From Promineifilum sp019695075 (GTDB lineage: Bacteria; Chloroflexota; Anaerolineae; Promineifilales; Promineifilaceae), in the NCBI GenBank assembly GCA_026129185.1, contig JAHCIO010000001.1, positions 62,001 to 126,000 of the forward strand: DNA of 64,000 nucleotides, in the 5' to 3' direction. The notes below the pieces were generated by a model. The model worked only from the letters and a program-made list of their open reading frames with translations. It was not told the DNA's origin and did not search any database. Position numbers and translations under genes: made by a program. Of the stretch, positions 42,377 to 57,598 are shown piece after piece (the stretch's first letter is position 1; the number at the start of each line of letters is the position of its first letter).

Positions 42377-43672
42377 GTGACAGACCTGGCGGCGCTACGG
42401 CGCTTCTCCTACCCCAAGACGTTCATCATCGGCTTCGGATTCCTGGGCATCAGCATCATCTGGCCCATCTTTAACCAGTTCGTGCCTATCTTTTTGCAGG
42501 CGGGCAACCCCGAGTTCACCCAACAGTTGTTGGCCGAAGGGCGGGCCGTGCCCGACGTGGTTGGCTTCGGGCTGGCCCCGTCGCTGGCGCTGTTCATCAT
42601 GACCTGGGACAACCTGATCAACATCTTCGTCCAGCCCTGGGTAGGCGCGCGCAGCGACCGGACGTGGACGCGCTTCGGCCGGCGCAAGCCGTGGATTCTG
42701 GTCGGCCTGCCCATTGCTGTCCTTGGCTTCACGCTGCTGCCCTTTGCGCCCACGGCGCTGGCCCTGGCCGTCTTCATTCTCATCACCAACTTCGGCATGG
42801 CCCTCTTCCGCTCGCCGACAGTGGCCTGGCTGGGCGACCTGTTCCTGCCCGACGACCGCAGCAAGGCCAACGGCATCATCAACCTGATGGGCGGCATCGG
42901 CAGCCTGCTGGCCTTCCTGGGCGGCGGTGTCCTGTTCAACGCCCTCGGCCGGCCGGCGCCCTTCATCGCCGGGGCCATCCTGCTCATTGTCGCCATGATC
43001 GTCGTTCTGGTCGGCGTGCGCGAGCCGGAACAGCGCGTCGCCGACGCCGACGACGCCCATAGCTCCGTGCGCGACAGCCTGCGCGTGCTGATGAAAGACC
43101 CGCAGCGCAGTGGCATCTACGTGCTCCTGGGCATCCTCTTCTGGTTCATCGCCTTCAACGCGCTGGAGGCGGGGTTGTCGTCCTTCGCCGTGTTCACTCT
43201 GGGCATTTCCCCCGGCACAGCGTCGATCTACGCCGGGGCGATCAGCCTGTCGTTCCTCATCTTCGCCTGGCCGGCGGGCATCGCCGGCACGCGCTACGGC
43301 CGCCGCCGCGTCATCCTCGTTGGCCTGACCGGCCTGACGATCCTGTTCGCCGTGGCCTACTTTCTCATCCAGGGCGCGGCGACCTTCGTCATCGTGCTGG
43401 TGCTCGGCGGCTTGTTCTGGGCGATGGTTAACGTCAACAGCCTGCCGCTGGTCTACGACCACGGCGACGAGCGTCACATCGGGGCCTACACCGGGCTGTA
43501 CTACTTCTCGTCGCAGTTGGCCGCCGTTCTTGGCCCGACGCTGGGCGGGGCGCTGGTGGACGTGCTCGGCAACGAATATCGCTGGCTGTTCCTGTTCAGC
43601 GCGGCGTTCATGGCCGTGGCCTGGGTGGTGGTGACGCGCATCCGCCGCGCGCCGGCGACGGCCGCAGCGTGA
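42377..43672 (+). CDS. MFS transporter, sugar/SLC45-like
   Basis: A 431-residue polytopic membrane protein with about 12 hydrophobic helices. The loop between helices 2 and 3 has GARSDRTWTRFGRRKPWILVG, shortened core RFGRRKPW, typical of sugar-type MFS proteins (SLC45/GPH-like). AGTRYGRRRV marks the equivalent loop in the second half. The GTG start at 42377 is set by AGGAGG 5 bases upstream. The stop overlaps the start of the next gene by 4 bases (GTGA), so the two are translated together. The substrate is not known; a sugar or glycoside is likelier than a drug. Confidence 0.87.
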   Translation: MTDLAALRRFSYPKTFIIGFGFLGISIIWPIFNQFVPIFLQAGNPEFTQQLLAEGRAVPDVVGFGLAPSLALFIMTWDNLINIFVQPWVGARSDRTWTRFGRRKPWILVGLPIAVLGFTLLPFAPTALALAVFILITNFGMALFRSPTVAWLGDLFLPDDRSKANGIINLMGGIGSLLAFLGGGVLFNALGRPAPFIAGAILLIVAMIVVLVGVREPEQRVADADDAHSSVRDSLRVLMKDPQRSGIYVLLGILFWFIAFNALEAGLSSFAVFTLGISPGTASIYAGAISLSFLIFAWPAGIAGTRYGRRRVILVGLTGLTILFAVAYFLIQGAATFVIVLVLGGLFWAMVNVNSLPLVYDHGDERHIGAYTGLYYFSSQLAAVLGPTLGGALVDVLGNEYRWLFLFSAAFMAVAWVVVTRIRRAPATAAA

Positions 43673-44289
43673 GTCACGACGTTCTGCCGGGCGCTGACGC
43701 CGGGCGCATGATGCCCGGCACGATCATCCTGCTCAACGGCGCGTCCAGTTCGGGCAAGACGACCCTCGCGCGGGCGTTGCAGCAGGCGCTGGCCGAGCCG
43801 TACCTCGACGCCGGACTAGACCGCTTTCTATGGATGCTGCCGGGGCGCTATCTGAAGCAGCCGCTTTGGGATGACGTGCTGGGGCGGGCGACGGAGGCCG
43901 GAGCCACCGGCCATCGCCTTATCCCGGCGATGCATCGCGCCATTGCCGCGTTGTCCCGCGCCGGCATGGGTGTCGTCGCCGACCACGTGCTGGTCGTGCC
44001 GGCGTGGGTGGCCGATTGCGCCGCCGTGCTGGCCGATTTGCCCGCCTGGCTCATCGGCGTGCGCTGTCCGTTGCCGGTGCTGGAAGAGCGCGAGCGCAGC
44101 CGCGGCGACCGGACGCTGGGCCAGTCCGCGGCCCAACACGAGCTTGTCCACGCTCACGGTGTCTACGACTTCGAGGTCGATACGTCGCTGCTCGGCCCGG
44201 CGGCCTGCGCCGAGGCCATCCGTGATGCCATCGCCGGCGGCCTACCGACGGCGCTCAAGACTCTGCGCGGCCGGCGGCCAGCGTCATGA
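43669..44289 (+). CDS. Chloramphenicol phosphotransferase-like P-loop kinase
   Basis: A 206-residue kinase. IILLNGASSSGKTT is the Walker A segment (Lys30), and PYLDAGLDRFLWMLPGRY corresponds to the CPT region holding the catalytic Asp. VVADHVLV and RCPLPVLEERERSRGDR (lid arginines) also match the CPT family, in which the Streptomyces enzyme phosphorylates chloramphenicol. Actual substrate here is unknown; many homologues act on other small molecules. The GTG start overlaps the end of the MFS gene. The 3' end overlaps the convergent phosphopantetheinyl transferase gene by 35 bases. Confidence 0.83.
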   Translation: MSHDVLPGADAGRMMPGTIILLNGASSSGKTTLARALQQALAEPYLDAGLDRFLWMLPGRYLKQPLWDDVLGRATEAGATGHRLIPAMHRAIAALSRAGMGVVADHVLVVPAWVADCAAVLADLPAWLIGVRCPLPVLEERERSRGDRTLGQSAAQHELVHAHGVYDFEVDTSLLGPAACAEAIRDAIAGGLPTALKTLRGRRPAS

Positions 44290-44971
44290 CAAAGCCGTCC
44301 CACGCCCGCCACCAGCCCAGCAGTGGCGGCAGCGCCCGCGCCGGCGTCTCCCAGCGATAGCTGAGCGTCCGCCAGCCGCCGGCTTCGGCCGCTTGCCCCG
44401 GCAGGCATGACACCAGCCGCGTATCCTCCGCCAGCCCGCGGCGAATGGCCTTCAGCGCCGCCTCCTTGCCGCTCCAGATGGCGTTGGCCAGGGTGGGGTG
44501 GTCGGTCAGGGTGGCGGCGGCGAGGTGCTCGCGCTCAGAGAGTGTGAAGTAGTCGGCCACAAAGCCGGCCGAGCGCGGCTCAATGAATTCCAGGTCGCAG
44601 CCGAGGGGCCGGTTGCCCCAGACGAGGGCGCAGAGAGCGCGGTCGTGGCTGTGGCTGATCGACAGGGTGAGCGGCCCGGCCGCGGCCGCGGCCGGCAGCG
44701 ACACCTGCGGCCAGCCGTCGGCGTGGCTGAGGATGACGATCTCATTGAGGGCGAGCGTCTGGCCCGTGCGGGCGGCGACGCTGGCCTGGACGAGGCGCTT
44801 GGCGACGCGCCGGCCGAGCAGCCAGTCGTGGCGGCGCTTGGCGGTGCGGAGGGCGGCGTAGGCAGTGGCCTCCGCAGGCGAGAGCAGGGCGGTATCGTCA
44901 TCCGCGGGCGAAGCTTCGCATAGCCAGAAGATATTGGCGTCGGCGTGGGTAAGCAGTCCGGGCTGAGTCAT
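44255..44971 (-). CDS. 4'-phosphopantetheinyl transferase (Sfp type)
   Basis: A 238-residue enzyme that attaches phosphopantetheine from CoA to carrier proteins. The magnesium/CoA motifs are intact: LGCDLEFIE (Asp126, Glu128) and WSGKEAALKA (166-175), as is SISHSHD before them. The ATG at 44971 has GGAG about 6 bases upstream; an in-frame GTG four codons earlier is part of that site. It lies downstream of the megasynthase on the same strand, separated by a hairpin and its own -10 box, and is the probable activator of that carrier domain. Confidence 0.92.
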   Translation of the reverse strand: MTQPGLLTHADANIFWLCEASPADDDTALLSPAEATAYAALRTAKRRHDWLLGRRVAKRLVQASVAARTGQTLALNEIVILSHADGWPQVSLPAAAAAGPLTLSISHSHDRALCALVWGNRPLGCDLEFIEPRSAGFVADYFTLSEREHLAAATLTDHPTLANAIWSGKEAALKAIRRGLAEDTRLVSCLPGQAAEAGGWRTLSYRWETPARALPPLLGWWRAWDGFVMTLAAGRAES

Positions 44972-45048
44972 CGCCTGCTCCACGGCTGATGACGCGCCAT
45001 TCGTAAAGCCTGCGCGGGACTGCGCTCCATTCCACTTAGCATAGCGCC

Positions 45049-45054
45049 ATTATA
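45049..45054 (-). promoter_or_regulatory. -10 box (TATAAT) of the phosphopantetheinyl transferase gene
   Basis: Perfect TATAAT on the minus strand, immediately after the hairpin at 45064-45098 and about 78 bases before the ATG. Confidence 0.5.
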
Positions 45055-45063
45055 CGACAGCAG

Positions 45064-45098
45064 ACCGCCCGCCGGATCAGGGGAATCCGGCGGGCGGT
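45064..45098 (-). terminator. Hairpin after the megasynthase gene
   Basis: Perfect 14-base arms (45064-45077 and 45085-45098) with a 7-base loop, about 30 bases after the megasynthase stop. The U-tract is missing, so termination strength is uncertain. Confidence 0.6.
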
Positions 45099-45129
45099 TG
45101 CCACAGGTTAGGAGGGAGAAAACGGAGAA

Positions 45130-53067
<7,938 letters not shown>

Positions 53068-53082
53068 GATGGCATTCCCTCG

Positions 53083-54720
53083 TTATTTAAACGCGCCGTT
53101 CAGGGCGTCGCGCGCGTCGTTCATGTCGTCGATCAGCCCGGTCTGCGCGGCGTAGATGGCCGGCAGATTGAGCGAGGCGGCGAGGTTCGGGTCGGTCTGG
53201 CCGGCGCCGATAGCCCAGGCGAGGCCGTCGGTGGCCACCTTCAGGGCGGCGTTGCGGCCGTGGATGCGGGCCAACGCCTGCCGGGCGGGCACGTCTAGCG
53301 GGATGGCTTCCGTCGGCTTGGCGCTGACGCGCTCGGCGAAGACGGCCGCCGTCTCGGCCCAGGCGATCAGTTCGCCCAGGCGGAAGAGGACGTGCTGGTT
53401 GCGCGTCAGCCGGTCGAGGCGGGCGCGTTCCAGGATGACGGCCAGGGCGCGCAGAGCCAGGGCGGCGTAGTTGGCCCCGTTGCGCGGCTCGGCGGCGTGG
53501 AGGGTGTCCAGGCGGGCGGCCCAATCGGTGTAGAACACGCCCTGCGTCTTGAGGTGCTGTTGCCAGCGGTCGCGGGCGATGGTCCACTCCATGATCTCCG
53601 ACGTGCCCTCGTAGATGCAGGTGATGCGCACGTCGCGCTTGATCTTCTCGACCATGTACTCTTTGGTGTAGCCGTAGCCGCCCAGCGCCTGGATGGCGTC
53701 CTCGGCGGCGCGGTTGCCCGACTCGGTGGCCATGTACTTGGCCACAGCCCCTTCGGTTTGCAGGCCGGCTTCGCCGCTGTCGAGGCGCTCGGCGACCCAC
53801 TCGATGTAGGTGCGGGCCGCTTCCAGCCGCGCGGCGTTGGGGACGAGGAGCTTGTGGGTGTAGCCCTGCTTGTCGCTCAGGGGCGTGCCGCCCTGGATGC
53901 GCTCGTGGGCGTAGCGGATGGCGCGGCGCAGCGCTTCCCAGCCCGCGCCGAGGCCGAACGCGCCGACCATCAGCCGGGTGTAGCCGAAGACGGCCTGCGC
54001 CTGGGCCAGGCCCTGCCCCTCGACGCCGCCGATGAGGCGCTCAGCCGGCACGTAGACATCTTCCAGGAAGAGCGCCGCGGTGTTGCTGGCGCGGATGCCG
54101 TGCTTGTCTTCGGGCTTGCCGTGGCTGAAGCCGGGCGCGTCGCGCTCGACGACGAACCACGACGGGCCGCCGGGGGCGAGGGCGAGGATGGTGTAGAGGT
54201 CGGCTACCGCGCCATTGCTGATCCACTGCTTGCGGCCGGTGATGTGGTAGCCGGTGACGCTGCCGTTTTCCTGGACGGGCACGGCCTTGGTGCTCATGGC
54301 GGCCAGGTCGCTGCCCGCCTGCGGCTCGGTCGCGCCGTAGGCCATCAGCAGGGCCTCGTCGGCGATGCGGCCCATCCAGTAGGCCCGCTGCTCCTCCGTG
54401 CCGCCCACGCGAATGGGGTCGGAACCGAGGAAGGTGGCCAGGACGCCCGTGGCCACGCCGAGGTCGATGCTGGCCATCAGTTCGGAGACGCGGTAAATGT
54501 CATACGCGCCGCCGCCGAGGCCGTTGAACGCTTCGGGGATGAACAAAAGATGCAGACCGAGCTGCATCGGGTCGTTGAGTTCTTTCAGAACTTCTTCCGG
54601 AAACCGATCCTCGTGATCCAACTCCAGCAGGTAGTCGGTTGTCAGCTTGCGCTCAGCATACTTGCGCAAGGTATCGAGGATCATCTCGCGGGTCTCGCTG
54701 TCTAATCCTGCACCAGCCAT
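53083..54720 (-). CDS. Acyl-CoA dehydrogenase family protein
   Basis: A 545-residue flavoenzyme-like protein. MAYGATEPQAGSDLAAMSTKA and GRKQWISNG are the FAD- and acyl-CoA-binding strands; YTRLMVGAFGLG, EGAVAKYMATES and ALGGYGYTKEYMVEK belong to the C-terminal helical domain, and CIYEGTSEIMEW carries the catalytic-type Glu. An extra C-terminal region of about 150 residues makes it longer than the usual 380-400, like FadE5/AidB-size members. The ATG at 54720 has AAGGAG 8 bases upstream; in-frame starts further upstream add unrelated residues. It precedes the megasynthase by 15 bases, so it may introduce a double bond into the megasynthase product or handle its starter. Confidence 0.9.
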   Translation of the reverse strand: MAGAGLDSETREMILDTLRKYAERKLTTDYLLELDHEDRFPEEVLKELNDPMQLGLHLLFIPEAFNGLGGGAYDIYRVSELMASIDLGVATGVLATFLGSDPIRVGGTEEQRAYWMGRIADEALLMAYGATEPQAGSDLAAMSTKAVPVQENGSVTGYHITGRKQWISNGAVADLYTILALAPGGPSWFVVERDAPGFSHGKPEDKHGIRASNTAALFLEDVYVPAERLIGGVEGQGLAQAQAVFGYTRLMVGAFGLGAGWEALRRAIRYAHERIQGGTPLSDKQGYTHKLLVPNAARLEAARTYIEWVAERLDSGEAGLQTEGAVAKYMATESGNRAAEDAIQALGGYGYTKEYMVEKIKRDVRITCIYEGTSEIMEWTIARDRWQQHLKTQGVFYTDWAARLDTLHAAEPRNGANYAALALRALAVILERARLDRLTRNQHVLFRLGELIAWAETAAVFAERVSAKPTEAIPLDVPARQALARIHGRNAALKVATDGLAWAIGAGQTDPNLAASLNLPAIYAAQTGLIDDMNDARDALNGAFK

Positions 54721-54975
54721 GTTATTCTCCTTCAGTAAACCTGTGGCCCAGTAACCTGGGGGCCCAGCAGTCTGGGAGGCCACGCGACGACGGGCCGGCG
54801 ATACCTGGGAGGGTACCATCATTCGCTCAGGGCGAGCGGTTAGGTCCGTATCCTATGTGCCTAGCCACCATTCTAAGGCAAGGGGGCCATGACTTTTAGT
54901 GACGAATGTAATGTAAATCGGGGTCAAAAGGCATGATGCAGTGTGTCATGGGGCGCGGTGGGCAGAGAAACGACA
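54721..54975 (-). other. Non-coding leader of the dehydrogenase-megasynthase operon
   Basis: No gene is seen in the gap between the dehydrogenase start and tRNA-Arg. It contains partly repeated CCCAG/CTGGG words at 54740-54780. A promoter for the minus-strand operon is expected here, but only weak -35/-10 matches (TTGCCT at 54881-54876 with ACATAG) are visible. Confidence 0.4.
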
Positions 54976-55006
54976 GCGCGCAGAACGAGAACTCTCATCT
55001 GCGCGC
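54976..55006 (-). terminator. Hairpin after tRNA-Arg
   Basis: Arms GCGCGCAG (54976-54983) and CTGCGCGC (54999-55006), with GAGA/TCTC pairing inside. On the minus strand a TCGTTTCT stretch follows. It lies 24 bases after the tRNA end. Confidence 0.5.
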
Positions 55007-55030
55007 CGGAGCCGCGTGTATTGGGGGGAA

Positions 55031-55102
55031 TGCCCTCGACAGGACTCGAACCTGTGCACCTGGCTTCGGAGGCCAGTGCTCTATCCTCTGAGCTACGAGG
55101 GC
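55031..55102 (-). tRNA. tRNA-Arg (anticodon CCG)
   Basis: A 72-base tRNA. Acceptor arms GCCCTCG and CGAGGGC pair fully, discriminator A. The anticodon stem CTGGC/GCCAG encloses CTCCGAA, anticodon CCG at 55069-55067, reading CGG. The T arm is ACAGG-TTCGAGT-CCTGT. No encoded CCA. Confidence 0.96.
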
Positions 55103-55118
55103 GAGTAGACTGATAAGG

Positions 55119-55147
55119 ATTGTCGCACAAGGGGAGGGGGGTGTCAA
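55119..55147 (-). promoter_or_regulatory. Promoter of tRNA-Arg
   Basis: TTGACA (55147-55142), a 17-base spacer and GACAAT (55124-55119). The -35 is consensus and the predicted start lies about 10 bases before the tRNA. Confidence 0.75.
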
Positions 55148-55185
55148 ACGGGCCGTAGCGAACAGGAGCAGTGGGCCGTGTCTAC

Positions 55186-55218
55186 TTGCGCGCGCAATCG
55201 AAAAAGCAAGGTTATGAT
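55186..55218 (+). promoter_or_regulatory. Putative promoter and palindrome ahead of the restriction island
   Basis: A perfect 12-base palindrome TTGCGCGCGCAA (55186-55197) precedes TATGAT (55213-55218), about 30 bases before the first hsdM. The palindrome may be an operator. Confidence 0.35.
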
Positions 55219-55247
55219 TGTATGACAAGCATGGACGGTTCTGGCCT

Positions 55248-56765
55248 ATGAGCAGCAATCGACTTCCCTTCGCTGAAGAACCTTTGACTCTGGGCCGCCT
55301 CGAAGCCCACCTCTGGCAGGCCGCCAACATCCTGCGCGGCAGCCCCGTCGACCGCGCCGACTGGAAGAGCTATATCCTGCCACTGCTGTTCTTCAAGCGC
55401 ATCTGCGACGTCTGGGATGAAGAGGTTGCCGAGATGGTCGCGACCTATGGCGAGGCGTTCGCCGCCGACCACCGCTTCCAGGTGCCGACCGGCGGCCACT
55501 GGCGCGACATCCGCCGCACGCCGGCCAACGTCGGCACGGCCCTCAACAACGCCCTGCGCGGCATCGAGGCCGCCAACCAGACCCACCTCTACGGTGTCTT
55601 CGGCGACGCCCAGTGGACTAACAAGGATCGCCTGCCCGACGCGCTGCTGAAAGACCTCATCGAGCACTTCTCCGCTCTGCGGCTGGGCAACGGCGACGTG
55701 ACCAGCGACATCATCGGCGACGCCTACGAATACCTCATCAAGCAATTCGCCGACGCCACCAACAAGAAGGCGGGCGAGTTCTATACCCCGCGCAGCGTCG
55801 TGCGGCTGATGGTTGACATCCTCGACCCGCGCGAGGGCGAGACGGTTTATGACCCCGCCTGCGGCACCGGCGGCATGCTGCTGGGGGCGGTCAGCCACGT
55901 GCGCGCCGCCGGCGGCGACCCGCGCACCTTCTTCGGCCGCCTCTATGGCCAGGAGAAGAACCTGACCACCGCCGCCGTGGCCCGCATGAACCTGCTGCTC
56001 CACGGCATCGAGGACTTCGCCGTCGAGCGCGGCGACACGCTGCGCGCGCCGGTCTTCACCGCCCCCGGCACCGGCGGCCTGGCCACCTTTGATTGCGTCA
56101 TCGCCAACCCGCCTTTCTCGCTGGAGCAGTGGGGCCGCGAGGTGTGGGAGCACGATCCCTGGGGCCGGGCCTTCGCCGGGCTGCCGGGCGACAGCAGCGG
56201 CGACTTCGCCTGGGTGCAGCACATGGTCGCCTCGATGGCCCGGCCCAATGGCCGCATGGCCGTCGTGCTGCCCCAGGGAGCGCTCTTCCGCGGCGGCGTG
56301 GAGGGGCAGATCCGCCGCCGGCTGCTGGAGATGGACCTGGTCGAGGCGGTCATTGGCCTAGCCCCCAACCTGTTCTACGGCACCGGTCTGGCCGCCTGCA
56401 TCATGGTCCTGCGCCGCCGCAAGGCGCCAGCCCGCGCCGGGCGGGTTCTTGTCGTCGACGCCGCGCCCCTCTTCCGCAAGGGGCGGGCGCAGAACTTCCT
56501 CGACCCGGAACACGCCGCGGCCATCCTGGGCTGGTATCAGGCGTTCGCCGACGCGCCCGATCGGGCGCGAGTGGTCACGATGGCCGACATTGCCGCCGAG
56601 GAATGGACGCTCAACATCTCGCGCTACGTCCTGCCGCCCGTGGGCGAGGACATCCCGCCGCTGCCGGAGGCCATTGCCGCGTTCAAGGCGGCGCTGGCCC
56701 ATGTCCGCGATGCCGAAGATGAGTTGCGGCGGGTGATGACCGCGGGCGGTTGGCTGGAGGATTGA
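55248..56765 (+). CDS. hsdM: Type I restriction-modification methylase subunit HsdM (first copy)
   Basis: A 505-residue N6-adenine methylase subunit. The N-terminal helical HsdM_N domain (LEAHLWQAANILRGS, LPLLFFKRICDVWDEE) spans 1-165, followed by the N6_Mtase domain: GEFYTPRSVVRLMVDIL, SAM motif YDPACGTGGML near 201 and catalytic ANPPF near 287. All motifs are intact. HsdM pairs with HsdS to methylate and, with HsdR, to restrict DNA. The ATG at 55248 starts MSSNRLPF; an upstream in-frame start lies in the promoter zone. A toxin-antitoxin pair and a second hsdM follow. No S gene directly follows this copy. Confidence 0.93.
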   Translation: MSSNRLPFAEEPLTLGRLEAHLWQAANILRGSPVDRADWKSYILPLLFFKRICDVWDEEVAEMVATYGEAFAADHRFQVPTGGHWRDIRRTPANVGTALNNALRGIEAANQTHLYGVFGDAQWTNKDRLPDALLKDLIEHFSALRLGNGDVTSDIIGDAYEYLIKQFADATNKKAGEFYTPRSVVRLMVDILDPREGETVYDPACGTGGMLLGAVSHVRAAGGDPRTFFGRLYGQEKNLTTAAVARMNLLLHGIEDFAVERGDTLRAPVFTAPGTGGLATFDCVIANPPFSLEQWGREVWEHDPWGRAFAGLPGDSSGDFAWVQHMVASMARPNGRMAVVLPQGALFRGGVEGQIRRRLLEMDLVEAVIGLAPNLFYGTGLAACIMVLRRRKAPARAGRVLVVDAAPLFRKGRAQNFLDPEHAAAILGWYQAFADAPDRARVVTMADIAAEEWTLNISRYVLPPVGEDIPPLPEAIAAFKAALAHVRDAEDELRRVMTAGGWLED

Positions 56766-56770
56766 CCCAG

Positions 56771-56793
56771 GGTATGATGTGTTATATGATACC
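56771..56793 (+). promoter_or_regulatory. Inverted-repeat operator/promoter of the toxin-antitoxin pair
   Basis: GGTAT and ATACC ends (56771-56775, 56789-56793) flank TATGAT and TATATGAT -10-like words; another GATACC follows at about 56800. Antitoxins with ribbon-helix-helix domains usually repress such sites. Confidence 0.45.
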
Positions 56794-56832
56794 TCTAACG
56801 ATACCAATCCCAGCGTCGCGAGGTGTGAACAG

Positions 56833-57234
56833 ATGGCCCGCTACCCTTTGAATCTGCCGCAACAATTGAAGCAGGAGGCCGAAGCGCTGGCCCAAAAGCA
56901 GGGCATTTCGCTCAACCAGTTCATTCTCTGGGCCACAGCCGAGAAGGTTGGCGCGCTCAATCAGCAACTCGACGACCCGGCCTTCCCCCACGTCACCTAC
57001 CGGCGCGGCGCGGCCGGCATTCCCACCCCCATCCTGCGCGGCACGGGGATTCGCGTCCAGGCCATCGCCATCGCCCACGAGCAATGGGGCCTAAGCCCGG
57101 CCGAGATCGCCGCCGAGTATGAGCTGTCAACCGCCCAGATCGAGGCGGCGCTGGCCTTCCTGGCCGCCCATCGGGCCGAAATCGAGACGCTCATCGCCCG
57201 CGAAGAGCGCCTGTCGCGGGAAGCGCATGGCTAA
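56833..57234 (+). CDS. Antitoxin with ribbon-helix-helix-like start and DUF433 domain
   Basis: A 133-residue protein. Residues 1-45 (YPLNLPQQLKQEAEALAQKQ, then GISLNQFILWATAEKV) look like a HicB/CopG-type ribbon-helix-helix DNA-binding segment. Residues 60-125 form a DUF433 helix-turn-helix (ILRGTGIRVQAIAIAHEQWG, SPAEIAAEYELSTAQIEAAL). DUF433 proteins are antitoxins of DUF5615 PIN-like toxins; most are about 75 residues, so this is a fusion. The ATG at 56833 has GAGG about 10 bases upstream. It overlaps the toxin start by 8 bases. Confidence 0.83.
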   Translation: MARYPLNLPQQLKQEAEALAQKQGISLNQFILWATAEKVGALNQQLDDPAFPHVTYRRGAAGIPTPILRGTGIRVQAIAIAHEQWGLSPAEIAAEYELSTAQIEAALAFLAAHRAEIETLIAREERLSREAHG

Positions 57235-57598
57235 GCCCCGGTTGCATCTCGATGCCGACGTCTCCTATCGCGTCTTGCAGCGCGTGTTGCTGGAGCGCGG
57301 CCACGACGTGACCCGCACGCCCTGCGAATGGATGCCCCTGGACGCCGGCGACGAACAACAACTGTTGCAGGCCACGGCCCGCGGCCGCTGTATCCTGACC
57401 TTCAACGTCGGCGACTTCATGCATCTGGCGCGCACGCACCCGACGCACGGCGGCATCGTCCTGGCGCAACAGAAGGATTGGAGCCTGGCGGCGCTGATCG
57501 CCGCCGTGGATGGCCTGCTGACGCGGACCGTCGCCGAAGAGTGGCCCGGCCGCGTGCGTTGGCTCAACGAGTGGCGACCGGGGACCGATCAACCGTGA
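57227..57598 (+). CDS. DUF5615 PIN-like toxin
   Basis: A 123-residue protein with the Mut7-C/DUF5615 PIN-like fold: LHLDADVSYRVLQRVLLERG with the first acidic residues (Asp9, Asp11), DAGDEQQLLQATARGRCILT and the TFNVGDFMHLA motif (third Asp). Family members are proposed RNases in toxin-antitoxin pairs. The start lies inside the antitoxin gene (8-base overlap), and the stop overlaps the start of the second hsdM by 4 bases, so all are translationally linked. It is thus built into the restriction operon. Confidence 0.85.
   Translation: MAKPRLHLDADVSYRVLQRVLLERGHDVTRTPCEWMPLDAGDEQQLLQATARGRCILTFNVGDFMHLARTHPTHGGIVLAQQKDWSLAALIAAVDGLLTRTVAEEWPGRVRWLNEWRPGTDQP

Noticed and set aside
53392..54705. 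A 437-codon plus-strand frame opposite the acyl-CoA dehydrogenase
   Set aside because: The minus strand has a full acyl-CoA dehydrogenase with a good ribosome-binding site; the plus frame has no resemblance to a protein family.
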